A stretch of DNA of 64,000 nt. Source: Ottelia alismoides. Taxonomy: Eukaryota > Streptophyta > Magnoliopsida > Alismatales > Hydrocharitaceae. This document shows, one piece after another, positions 1 through 10,784 of this stretch; positions within the stretch are counted from its first letter, which is position 1, and each line of letters begins with the position of its first letter. The notes under the pieces are model-generated. The model saw only the letters and a program-made list of their open reading frames with translations, ran no database searches and was not told the origin of the DNA. The translations under genes were made by a program, and so were the position numbers. The stretch covers positions 62,001-126,000 of the forward strand of contig JAZKJV010008271.1 in assembly GCA_037367405.1 (NCBI GenBank), given 5' to 3'.

Positions 1-1824
1 CACCGTCGAGATGCAACACATCAAGCTTGCCATCACCGTCGATGAGGGGTAGTGGAGGAGAATGGGCTCGAGGAGGAGGTGGGAGTTTTTTTTTCATGTT
101 ATGCCCCTCTTAACTACATCATGGTTTGAATAAACCATGTTTTAGTTCAACTAATTGACAACTAGACTAAGGGAAAGGCACATGTGATCATTGTGGAAGA
201 AGTTAGGAGCAGAACTGATATTCCCAAAAAAGGAGGGACATAACTGATATTGCAATATCTCAAAGAGAAACAAATGATAAAAGACTTAGAATAAATAATG
301 TGTTTTTACACACATAATCGTGTATAATTTCATATTTACACGTTGAACCCTCCATAATCGTTAATTACATGGAAAGACTGAATAATTGTAAATCATTACG
401 TGGGATAACCCTCTGCTAACTTCCATGTAATCTTGCCATTAACTTTCAGGGAACCGTCAAAGATTGAGAACATTAACCTTTAAGTTCCAGATATTTACAT
501 ATATGGCACTCCCCCTTTCTCCTCCTCCATCTCTCCAGCGTTTCCCCCCAACCCCATGTCCTATCATGTGCTTCTCGTCCTCCAGCCCACCACAGGCACC
601 ATCAGCCTCTCCTCCATCTTCCTCTTCCCACTCCTCTTCTCTAATGATTCAGCCTCATCCTTCTTGTCGAGGGCAAAAAAGCCCTTGAGACCCAGGAAGA
701 GGTTGATGTGGTGGGAGTCAATGGAAGCGCAGCGACTTGGCAGGAGGAGATGCCGCTGGAGTGGCAAAGGAGGGCAAGGTGGAACTCGGAGGATCGATTG
801 CAATGACATCGATGGTGAATTGCTTCCTTTGGAGGATGGGAGGGAATGGGGAGACGAAGTTGGTCCAAGCATCGAGATGCACATCGTCGAAGGGGGCAAA
901 AAGGTAAATGGAGGATCCAAGGGTGACGAGACGAGCATGACAAAGGGCAGGGATAGGGTGAGGAGGCGAGGGTAGAGGAGGTCAATGGAGCGACAATAAG
1001 TAACTTAAAAAAAAGGGTTTTTCTTGATTCGATTTCTATAGCCGGTGTGTTAGCATATCAGGTTATTCAGATAAGTTGTGTCTTCTAAGGTTTTCCCATC
1101 TAACAACTTTGGTTCCAATTCAACTGATCCGGGATGGATCGGTTAAGCATTCCATTAGGGAACATTGTCTTGTTTCTTCAGTATGGTATACATTCTCATT
1201 CTACTCTTGGAATCACATCCAGTTGTGCTTGGAACAACTCGCAAAATCCAACCACTTCACCTGTTTCTTTAATTTATATGATTACTTCATATGATTAAAA
1301 TGATGTATAAGATTGGTATGTGACTACCCACCTATGCTTCTATCTTGAAACTCCCGCCTACTAACTTCGACAAGCGGCAGCCAGTCAAGAGACAAGGGTC
1401 TAAGATGGGAGATGTGGAAAATGAGGTGGATGTTGGTGTCTTCAGACAAAGTTCACACAAGCAACCTAGATGATGAGCACGGTAATCTGAATAGCTCTGC
1501 AATATTTTGGACTAAGCTTGTAGTTTCATTTGTAACTCAACGCTCCAATGGCAAGAGGAGAGTAAAAGAAAACACACCACATCAATTTGAGCATCACATC
1601 TCTAGAACTTGTAGAAGGCACATATACAAGTGCGCTATCTAATTTGACCAAATGAATCTTGTGTTATCTAATTTGACCAAAACAATCTCTAACCCGAGCA
1701 CCTTAATCTATCAAAGTCTCAACTGAACTTTCTAGTTTCGTCAAAACCCACTCTTTGACCTCACTTGAGAATATGGACTAAACATCCTAAAAGAGTGATT
1801 TTGAACAATATGCTAAGATGAAGA
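1..1824. other. No recognisable gene
   Basis: Short overlapping reading frames occur on both strands at about 460-985, but they are low-complexity (Ser/Pro rich or Arg/Gly rich), show no known domain and mirror one another, as expected for a skewed-composition stretch. I see no convincing gene, RNA or transposon end here. Confidence 0.5.
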
Positions 1825-1832
1825 AAAAAAAC

Positions 1833-2239
1833 CAAGGTTGTAAAAATCGATAGTCGGAACTCGGTCGGTTGGGTCACTGACTAAGGATTAATCGGCAATC
1901 GGGCGACTAATCAGATTTAATCAGATTTTAATCGGTTTTGAATTTTTAAAATTATTTTAAATATATAAATTATTTTTGTACATATATTCTTATATATTTA
2001 CAAGTGTACATTTTTTTATAATATCATAATGAAGAAAAGAAGTAGTTGAATTTAAATAAAATATTAAGCATATTAGAATATGTTTGCTTTTAAAAAAAGT
2101 TAAAAAATATTGTATCTCCAAGCAAAAATTGATCGACGATTTAGCCTAGTCCGAATTAGTCAATATTCGGTCGCCCACCCCACCTACCAGACTACTCGGA
2201 CCTACCAGTCGGGCTAGTTAGAGGACTTTCACAACAGTG
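1833..2239. mobile_element. hAT-like MITE, family A copy 1 (407 bp)
   Basis: A non-coding 407-bp element with imperfect terminal inverted repeats: it starts CAAGGTTGTAAAAATC, and its end read in reverse is CACTGTTGTGAAAGTC. It is flanked by a perfect 8-bp direct repeat, AAAAAAAC, at 1825-1832 and 2240-2247, although an A-run is a weak target site. The subterminal parts are rich in GTCGG/CGACT motifs and the middle is AT-rich. The element at 50205-50601 is a copy in opposite orientation. The 8-bp duplication and CA..TG ends fit the hAT superfamily. There is no transposase, so it is non-autonomous. Confidence 0.85.
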
Positions 2240-2247
2240 AAAAAAAC

Positions 2248-3971
2248 TATGGTTTAAACTCTAGAGGTAGCATTTTCCTTGTTTGCCGGATGGCATTCCC
2301 GCTCTCTTCTTCGACAACAACCAATCTTCTAAACAGTTAAACCCTCCATGGAGGACAAAACTAGGTATAGCACAAGCTCTTCCTCTGCCTTTTCAGTTCA
2401 TTCTGAGGAGCTTGTGATGGAGGGTGGTCGTGCAAGACAACATCGGTAGCCACACCGTAGTGGAGCAATATGCAAAGTCGTTGAGGAAGCTCACCGCAAA
2501 GAGGATCCCATGCAATGTCATTGCGGGAGCTCATTATGGCAAAGGAGGTCATGACGAAGGTTGGGGAGGTTGAGGTAAGGAGATGAGAAAACTAAGATAA
2601 GGGTGTGATGGCCAACTAGTAAAAGGTAATAGTAATAGTTTATTTATCGCGAAAGGCGACTGAAGTCCCACATTAAAGCTACACTTCATGTATCCCATTC
2701 GAACTCTTCAGAAGTTCGGAGACTTTGAGTGTAAGTTGGTCTTTTGGGGGACAAATACGTAAATCCGCAAAGGCAAAGCACAGAAAACAGACGGAAACGA
2801 TATTTTGCCATTGCTTGGAACTCAAAGATACAACAATCAAATAGATCAACCACCAAAAATCAAGAGAAATATAAGAAAATATTACGTTTTATGGATATGC
2901 ACCTAACAAGTGCAGTATATGCCTTTTAGTATCAGATCCGAGTTCATACAATCTCTTCCTCCACCAACGTATACCTTCGGCATCATTTGCGTCTTTAAAT
3001 TCTGCAGCCGAGCAACAGAAGCATCTCAATTTCAGAGATGAGCAATAACACCTGGCCAGAAAAAAGCAGCAAAACAAGGAGAACTTAAAGCAGATCTTGA
3101 ACCAGATCTGGAAACTGCATAAACTCAAAAATCAAACAGGTATGGACAACCAACGGTTTTATAAATAAACAGATATCGATTCTAAAAGTTTTTTAATTAA
3201 TGCCCGCAACTATTTTTTTATAACAGCCCGTGTAATATTGGGGTAAAATGCCAGAACATCACTTGCAGAAAGTGGGTTGTTGGGGGATGATCTCACATTT
3301 TTTTTAAATGTACACTAGTTGCATCAATTCTGAAAAGTTTCATTTAGATAGAAGAGCCTGTGTAATATGGGGGTAAAATGCCAGCTACTATTTTTCTAAT
3401 GTACACTAGCATCAATTCTAAAAAGTTTCATTTTCCGACAGCGAATCGGTAACAAAATTTAGATGGATGAATGGTACATTGTCAATAGTACATTATCAAG
3501 CATGCTTATACAGGCAGAAATGGGGGTAGCCAAATTACATATTATTGCATTGATGGGATGGACATACAGGTTTAGCAGCGGTGTGATGACGGCTCCAGTA
3601 AGTTCAGGAGGTGGATGGTTGTTGGGGGATGATTTCACAACTGAAGGGAGCGGATGCTGGTTGCTTTTGCTGGGAATAACTGAGAGACTTGGGAGCTTTG
3701 GGATTTGTTACACAGTTTCTCGTTATTAAAAGGAAAAGTAACCTACTAATCAGACAAATTGGTTTGTTCCTGGTTTTGGATTGTTGGACCAGTATCTATG
3801 TTACTTCAGTCAAGTCTGCCGCCTCATATGATCGGGATCAGGCAAGATCTTGAAAGATCACCTTGTAGCTGGTGTTCAACAAGGCTAAGCACCTTATTGA
3901 ATTATCCATTGATCACCTTGTACATATCCAAGCAATGGGGTTCAATATCGCCTTATCCTTCGCTTTGTCAT
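2248..3971. other. No recognisable gene; degenerate repeats
   Basis: The frames here are short, at most about 100 codons, and match nothing I know. The stretch holds a diverged tandem duplication (listed separately). The last 200 bases lead into the tail of an RTE-type LINE. Confidence 0.45.
3225..3436. repeat. Diverged tandem duplication
   Basis: Two partial copies of a unit containing GTGTAATAT, GGGGTAAAATGCCAG, AATGTACACTAG and ATCAATTCT, then AAAAGTTTCATTT, run from about 3228 to 3345 and from about 3357 to 3436. The second copy has lost an internal segment. A related piece (GGTTGTTGGGGGATGAT) recurs near 3617. Confidence 0.6.
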
Positions 3972-5540
3972 CCAACAACAACAACAAAGCCTTTTCCCAC
4001 ATTAGGTAGGGTCGACTACATGGATTCTTTGTCTCCATTCAGATCTATCTTCGGTCATTCTCGGGCTTAGATCCATCGTATAGTCTCATTCCAACACTTA
4101 TTGTGCCTTCCTCGCTCTCTCATAGCCGGCTCAACATTCCAAAACTCACATCTACTCACCAGTGCATCAGCTGACCTCATCTGCAAATGGTCAAACCACC
4201 TTAAGCGATTTTCTCGCATCTTATCCTCGATCGGAGCTACACCAACTTTCCTTCTGATTGCATCATTCTGAATCCGATCTTTACGTGTGTGAGTGTGTCC
4301 ACACATCCACCTTAGCATTTTCATTTCTGCTACTGCCATTCTCTGCACATTTACATGGTTCACATGCCAACATTCAGATCCATAGAGCATAGCAGGTCTC
4401 ACGGCTGCTTTGTAAAACTTTTATTTGATTTTCAAAGGAATTTCTTATCACAGAGAACAAAAAAAACTCCTCTCCACTTTAGCCAACATGCATTTATTCT
4501 ATTAGTAATATCTCCATCAATTTCCCCATCATATTGCAAAATAGATCCCAAGTATTTAAAAGAATCTCTTTTGAATGTTATCATCGCCAATCTTCACCAT
4601 TGCTTCCATCAAAAGTACACTCCATATATTCAGTCTTAGCCCCTACTTATACAAAATCCTTTAGTCTCTAATGCATGTCTCCAGACCTCAAGCTTCTCAT
4701 TTACTCCATCTCTAGTCTCATCAATCAACACAATATCATCAACGAATAATATACACCAAGGTTCATCCTGAATGTGACTTGTCAACTCGTCCATAGATAA
4801 AGTAAACAGGATTGGACTCAAAGTTGAACCTTGATGCAAACCGAGTTGATGCCAAAACAACTAGTCTTCTCAAATTGCATCCTTACACAAGATGAAGCCC
4901 TATCATACATATCTTTTATGAGGTTCATGTATAGGACAGGTACTTGTTTCTTCTCCAAAACTCTCCAAAATATCTCTCATGGGACAGAATCATAAGCCTT
5001 CTCCAAATCAATAAAAATCATATGGGGGTTCTTCCTTTTAACTCTATAAATCTCCATTGTTCTCCTCAGCAAGTGGATGGCTTCAATAGTTGAGCGACTT
5101 GGCGTGTACATGAATTGGTTTTCTTTTACTTTGGAAACTTGCCTCAACTTTCTTTCGATCACACGTTCTCAAATTTTCATAGTGTGACTCATCAACTTGA
5201 TACCTATGTAATTTGAATAATTTTAAATGTCTCTTTTGTTCTTAGAGGCACCACGATGCTTCTCCACCAATCTTCAGGCATTTTCTTGCTTCGCCAAATA
5301 ACATTGAATAAATTTGTAAGCCAAGTCAAACCACTCGCCTAACTCTCCAAACTTCTATAAGAATATCATCAGGTTATACACCTTTCCCAAGTCTCATAAC
5401 CTTCAAAGCCCCCTATACTTCCTTCATATTCATCTATAGCTTGCACGATTCATGTAACTTTCACTACTAGCTAGATCTCCCAAAGTGATCTATTTATTTC
5501 CTTCCCCAATGAAAACCTTATAGAAGTACTGCTTTCATCT
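3972..5540 (-). mobile_element. RTE-type LINE remnant (reverse transcriptase)
   Basis: Broken minus-strand frames give pieces of a non-LTR reverse transcriptase in the right order. At 5162-4977 lies the finger/palm part with [20 protein letters not shown] and FIDLEKAYD. At 4860-4636 lie GLHQGSTLSPILF and the catalytic box as FVDDIVLID (usually FADD). At 4402-4067 lies the C-terminal part MLYGSECWHV and KMLRWMCGHT. The frames are separated by stops and frameshifts, so it is dead. The 3' end carries (TTG)n on the minus strand (plus-strand CAACAACAACAAC at about 3973), a tail typical of plant RTE elements. Three short 3' tails of the same family occur at 16.1, 45.9 and 46.05 kb. Confidence 0.85.
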
Positions 5541-5699
5541 AGTCTATATATCCTTCAGAGTAACAAGCATGTGAACTTCCTCATCCTTAATGCATTTCAC
5601 TTGAGAAAGGTCCTTTCTTTCTCTTTTTTTACCCAACCTGAATATATCCTTCTGGTCCTCCTTAGAGTATTCACCCTTACAGGAGAAGCATTGCATCTG

Positions 5700-7510
5700 G
5701 GTATTCACCCTCGACCCAGCTGAGCCCACCCCGAGGCTCGAATCTCCGCATGCTGGCCCTGAGGAGATCAACTCCACCAAGCAAATTTCTATGGTGCCGG
5801 ACTGCCGGACATGCCCCGCTACCAACACACATCTCCGCTCACTTCCAGCCCATCGCTAAGACTCGAGAGAAACCCCAACAGAACCACCGGAAGATGGTCT
5901 ACCGCCACCGGAGAGCACGCCAACCACCGTATGATGTGGCATCAACATGGTCTCTTTCCCCTTGGAGCTGCTCAGGGAAGGGAGACCCACCAGGGGAGCA
6001 GCAGGGGGACGTGCCTCCATCTACAGAAGAGGAGGGCCTCCATCAGCGACCTCTGTCATCAGATCTTGTGCTGAAAGGAAACCGTCCATCAGATCAAAGA
6101 ATTCCTTGAATTCCGAAACAATCGAGCCGGCGGATCCAGCCGTTGGAGGGATTAGTGGGCAATCCGACAAGGGGGTTCGATTGGAGGCATCTTCGAAGGT
6201 CAAGAGATCCGACGGGGCATCGCCTAAAGGTGGGCCTTGAAATAAGCTGGGATCCGAGTGGCCCAGATTAATCGGGCCCGAGACCCGAAACTATACGCCC
6301 CGTACCTGGAAGCTGAGAAGGCATGTCACCTTCTGAGTATGATCCCTCGAGCCGCGCACCACTCGAATCCAATCTCCCAACTGCCCCGCCCATGGAGTTG
6401 TTGCACCATCAACTGGTGTCGGACTGCTTGCCGGAGAAGCCTCGCCCTTTTTCCAGTGGCCATCTAGGCAACAGTGCCTCGGGAGGGCAACAAATCGCAC
6501 GGACGCTCCTCAGTTACAATGAGCCAGGTGGGGATGGGCATGTGTCAGATGACCTGATTGGGAAGGGGGGGTTCATCCCATTCATCCAAACCACGACTTC
6601 CACCTCCTCCCCAGGGCGAAGCCCCAAAGAGCATACGCCAATCACCTCGCCAACCTGATGCACAACCTCCCGAATGGTCTCCATCCTCCAGTATCGAAAT
6701 GATAGACCAAAGATTTTAATCATCCACTGCGACACGGTCGCTCTGGGGGCGCCATCCATCGACCGTGGTCGCCGCCAATGAGATTTACTCGTCAGTTCAG
6801 ATGGCAGGCAAGCCTCAAAGGCGACTCGAGTCGGCTCCATCGCCCCCTTGCTAGAGAGCCCCTTGATGTCGAGAAGACCACCTAGTCGATAAAGTCTACC
6901 TTGACACCGACATCCCTTGCCAGAGTGAGACCCTCAATAGTTGCTTGGATGGCCAACTCATCACCTTCTCCAATGATCATGTCGTCCAGAGGATGCTCCT
7001 CCATCGCCCCCTCCGCCAGCAATAAGAAAAGCGTTATGAACTCGTGCGGGAGGGGAGGGCTCCGCGACTGAGCTACAGATGGGATCTCATGCCTTTCTGC
7101 CACTGATACCCCAACGAGTGCACGACCGTCGAAAGTGATTGGCAATGCCACACCCAAAATATAGAGGCGTCGATGTCATGCATGACTTCGACATGTACGA
7201 ATGATTTCCACACCGGAAGCACCAGAGTAGAGCACCCTCCTTCTGCTTACGCCACCAATCCGCCTCTCGTGGCCCCGTTCCGCCCTGCTCCCCATGCACC
7301 ACAAAGCCCTGACTACGGGCAGTCTCCTCTCCCAGCGCTTGCGCCGTTGCACCCTCACTCTTACTCCCTCTAACGGTGGCCCTCCGACCTCCCCATTCTT
7401 GCGACCTCCACCCAGCTCTCCCCGTGGGTGGCCCTCCGCTCCTTTCGTACCATTTCGCCATGGGTGGCCCTCCACTTCGCTCGCTCCTCAGGCCGCTCAC
7501 GATCTCGCTC
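5700..7510 (-). mobile_element. L1-type LINE ORF1 remnant
   Basis: Minus-strand frames encode a degenerate zinc knuckle (CFRCGNHSYMSKSC, spacing altered from CX2CX4HX4C) at about 7220, followed by a long Gag-like region with WMIKIFGLSFRYWRMETI and VGEVIGVCSLGLRPGEE (6840-6514). This order, knuckle then a nucleic-acid-binding domain, resembles the ORF1 copies at 32.2-33.6 and 41-43.9 kb but in a different subfamily. Frames are broken by at least two stops or shifts. Assignment as LINE ORF1 is by domain layout and style. Confidence 0.6.
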
Positions 7511-7539
7511 TCGCCTCAAATATGGAAAATCTGAATCTC

Positions 7540-7705
7540 CGCCTGTGAGAGCCCAAATGGTACATACACTGACTTCCCTCTGTTGATATGCATATTCGAG
7601 ATATCCCTAAAGATATCCATAATCTAAGACACTCGTCTCATCTGTTCTGCCCCATCCTCAAGGAAAAGCAATGCGTCATCAACATATTGGAGTAGACGAG
7701 TCGAG
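7540..7705 (-). mobile_element. LINE reverse transcriptase fragment (YVDD)
   Basis: A short minus-strand stretch translates to YVDDALLFLEDGAEQMRRVS, a stop, then IMDIFRDISNMHINRGKS. This is the catalytic YxDD box of an L1-type reverse transcriptase with its usual following helix. Only this piece survives and one in-frame stop is visible. Confidence 0.75.
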
Positions 7706-7851
7706 TTAGTGTTATTACTAATGTATACGTGTCATTAGCATACTCGTGAGAATGTGTAGGATCATGAAGAAAGCACATAGGTTGAAGATTCGGTAAAGGA
7801 TGGATATGCCATGTCCATCATGCTCGGGCATTCCAAAGAATGTGGAACATC

Positions 7852-9134
7852 TAGGGATGCAAACAAATGAATACGAATGCGGATTCATATCATACCATAA
7901 CCATATTCATATTATTTTACGAATATGAATACAATTGTTACACGAGTGTAAAAAATCAAGATCCATATCCTCAATTTACTTTCTAAAGAAAACATTTGAT
8001 TTTGAAAAAATATTCCAATACGTTAATATTTCTAAAAGTATCATTCCATTTGCAAAAAAATACTCCACATTCCAATTTTCTTTCTACAAAAAAATAGATT
8101 TGATTTATTGGAATTAACATTACAAGATTATGAATTTAAGATTTTATACCAGATCGGATGCGGCTGCAATTGAGAGGGAGGTTGTGACTGCGGCAGAGAA
8201 AGGTTGAGGTTGCGGCGGAGAGAAGTTGGATGCAGCGTAGAACTTAAAATGCACCAATTAGATGAAAACTTCACAAAGAATTTAGAATGGAAACGACAAC
8301 CGAAGAGAAAAATAACCTTGATGAATGATGGATCTTCTAAACAAGGTTCTCGAGAATGCAGGGGGCGGAGGGCGTAGGGGCGGGGGGAGGCGGCCTGGCG
8401 GGTGAGGCGGAGGGCGCATGGAGCGGAGGACGCGGCATGGGAGGTGGAGGGCATAGGGGGAGGCAGGGGTGGCAAGGGAACGAAGGGTATAGGGGACGGG
8501 CGGCGCAGAGGGAGGCGGTGGTCGGCGAGGGGAGGTGGAGAGGTGAAGGGCGCAGGGGATTAAGGGCGCATGGGGAGGCAGGGCGGCTGGGGGTGGAGGG
8601 GGAGGCAGGGCGGCTGGGGGTGGAGGGGGAGGCAGGGCGGCTGGGGGTGGAGGGGGTGGCGGAGGGTGCAGGGGGGGTCAGACGGCACAGGGGGAGGCAG
8701 GGGTGGTGGGGACAGAGGACGCAGGGGGAGGCGGGGCAACAGGGGGACGTGGCGGGGGAGGCAGAGGGCGCAGGGGGAGGCGGTGGGCGGCAACCAGCAC
8801 GAGGAGGTCAGAGGGAGGCGGGGGTGGCGGCCTGACGGGGGTAGAAGGAGGGCGTCGAGGGTGGGCGAGGGGATTCGGGTGGGGGGATATTAACCCTAAT
8901 TTTATTTTTTAGAAAATATAATATGAATATTCGTAGTCGTAAACGGATTCATTTTTTTGTATTCGTATTCATATCCGCATTCGTTAACTCAAGGTTCATA
9001 TTCGGATTCGTATCCGCATGAAATTCGTTTAGAATATTCGTATTCGTCTGTTTAAAAAAAAACAATTATATCCTCTTAAAAATGAATACAAATACGAACA
9101 AATATGAATATTACCGCATCAGTTTGCGTCCCTA
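7852..9134. mobile_element. hAT-like element, family D (1283 bp)
   Basis: Terminal inverted repeats TAGGGATGCAAAC and (reverse of the right end) TAGGGACGCAAAC bound a 1283-bp element flanked by a perfect 8-bp direct repeat GGAACATC (7844-7851 and 9135-9142). The subterminal parts are AT-rich with repeated GAATACGAAT/ATTCGTATTC words that can pair across the element. The centre is a G-rich minisatellite. No transposase is encoded; the open frames in the centre are a by-product of the repeat. It sits inside a LINE zf-RVT coding stretch. Confidence 0.9.
8340..8880 (+). repeat. G-rich minisatellite inside the hAT element
   Basis: The plus strand is very G-rich for about 540 bp. At 8584-8664 there are three tandem copies of a 27-bp unit beginning CGGCTGGGGGTGGAGGGGGA; looser variants (GGGGGAGGCAGGG) fill the rest. 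Many runs of four to six G lie close together, so quadruplex folding is possible. Frames of 100-160 codons run through it in several phases and are not credible genes. Confidence 0.8.
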
Positions 9135-9556
9135 GGAACATCAGTTATTTGCGTGCGATATGGCCAGAGTTATGTAGTTTGTCGTGGCAATAGGATGGGA
9201 AGATGCCATTGTGTAGCGAGTTTTTGGGATCGATTGGTGCAACATATTTCAGGTCATGTGGGGAAAATTGAAGAAACCGCTAGCTTTCATTTGGGCACTC
9301 TGGTTGGCCAGGAATGGGAAGGTTTTTGATCAAAAAACATATCAATGGGAAAAAGGAGGAGGCCAATCGATCCAACCCAAAGTCCAACTTCGATATTTTT
9401 AACTAAACATCTAAAATATATGTTATTGGAGTCGGAATTATCGTGGCTGTTGATACTAGACTTGCCCACCATTAGATCCGTGTTAAGGGATTTAGATTGT
9501 ACTCATTCCAAGTACCAAACTCGAAAAGTTTGGTTGTGTCAATTTATTATCACTAC

Positions 9557-10349
9557 CAATGTTTTAAAAAGAAAGGTAGAACGAGGAGGCGTGAGCCTAA
9601 CTTTTCCCCGAACAAATCTAATTTAACAAAAACGTATTATACAATATTAAGAAAATTGTACACAATTTAGGGATAGTATTCGGAGCATACATTGTTTATT
9701 TATTGTTTGTACTTTGTACAAGTTGAATTTATGGGTATTCTGGTTTGTGCAAGCATCACTATGATCACTAACTGCTTCATGTTATCTTATCATACTTAAA
9801 AGGTAATTATCAAAATTTGTTAGAGTAACCAAGAACAAAACAAGGATGAGCAAGGGTGAAAGCTCCTCGCTAAGGCAATTGAGCAAAATGACATTACTAA
9901 GGTGATTCGATGAGAGCTCCTTCCAACAACAGACGAGATGAAGGTTTGCAGTCGCAGCGGAGGCGTCGATGACGGCGATGGGATGGCAATGATGGTGATT
10001 GGTTGTTGACTGAAAGAATTGATTGGATTTGGGATAAAGTGGTTTTTTCGAAAACAGGGATAAAGGTGATTAAGGCTTGAGTTCTAGAGAAATGCAATCA
10101 TGATTCGAGTTTGGGAGAAAAAGGTAAGAGAGATGGGGTCGTAGTGTCTACGACATATGGAAAAAAATGACGTGAATCTAAGGTGGTACCTTCGCCTCGC
10201 CTCTCCGCCTCCACACCTCACCATCGCCTTGTCTTTGTGAGGCGCACGCCTCACTGAACAAAACCGAGGCGACCGCTTTAAGGCAAAAAGGCCACGTTTC
10301 GCCTCACTTCGCCATGTTTTGCACCTCGTAACGTGCTTTTTTGTCCATA
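9557..10349. mobile_element. hAT-like MITE, family B copy 1 (793 bp)
   Basis: The element starts CAATGTTTTAAAAAG and its other end read in reverse is TATGGACAAAAAAGCACG. Subterminal regions are full of GAGGCG/CGCCTC words (9590-9600 and 10195-10330), the hallmark of family B. Flanks are ATCACTAC (9549-9556) and GTCACTAC (10350-10357), seven of eight matching. It lies about 300 bp beyond the LEO1 stop codon, so it may affect the LEO1 3' end. No coding capacity is seen. Confidence 0.75.
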
Positions 10350-10652
10350 GTCACTACCTCCCCATGTAAGAATGGGTAATTTATTAATATATGGTGTAGA
10401 CTAACTGTTTCGGGTACTCGACCTTCATTTCTCAAAAAGTCCAACTTTTTTCTTATAGCGCACTTAAAAACATTGACCAAGTATATATGACATTTGATCT
10501 CTTTTTTCTTTTGGCAATCTTAGATCTGCTATTTACTTACTCTTAGCATATCTTTCATGCAGAAGTTTAAAGTTCTAAATGACCAGTAATACGCAAACCT
10601 GTAAGGAAGTTCCTATTTGCAATCAAAGAAATAGCTTACTGGGTAAAAAAAG

Positions 10653-10784
10653 CTACTCCTCGTCACTGTCAAAAACTACATTTCGACGATGGACCACAGT
10701 CTTGCGGGGTGGAGAATCTTCCTCGTCTGAATCGAATTCCTTGCGTTTGAGACCACCTCCAGTCCCATGGTCCCTTTGTGGTGC
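10653..10784 (-). CDS. LEO1: LEO1 exon 11 (residues 609-651 and stop)
   Basis: The last exon is separated from exon 10 by 4,041 bp. After the acceptor GACATAG|GCA it reads [20 protein letters not shown], then [20 protein letters not shown] and DEE with a TAG stop at 10653-10655. The basic-then-acidic end with SPPRK and a final DSDEE is characteristic of plant LEO1, and it restores a natural C-terminus that exon 10 lacks. Confidence 0.9.
   Translation of the reverse strand, partial: APQRDHGTGGGLKRKEFDSDEEDSPPRKTVVHRRNVVFDSDEE

Larger units (their letters stand above)
7780..9700 (+). mobile_element. LINE 3' fragment (zf-RVT), split by two hAT elements
   Basis: The plus strand holds the C-terminal zinc-binding region of an L1-type LINE ORF2. 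DMPCPSCSGIPKNVEH lies just before the hAT element at 7852, and the reading resumes after it at about 9143 as LFACDMARVM, followed near 9260-9330 by PLAFIWALWLARNGKVFDQK. The hAT element and one copy of its 8-bp target duplication interrupt this protein motif exactly. Only the 3' third of the LINE is recognisable. Confidence 0.7.

Noticed and set aside
556..985. Overlapping frames of 114-139 codons on both strands
   Set aside because: They are low-complexity and mirror each other in composition; no domain, and no splice or promoter context supports a gene.
8356..8912. Gly/Arg-rich frames of 69-159 codons resembling glycine-rich proteins
   Set aside because: They come from the G-rich minisatellite inside a hAT-like element and are open in several phases at once.
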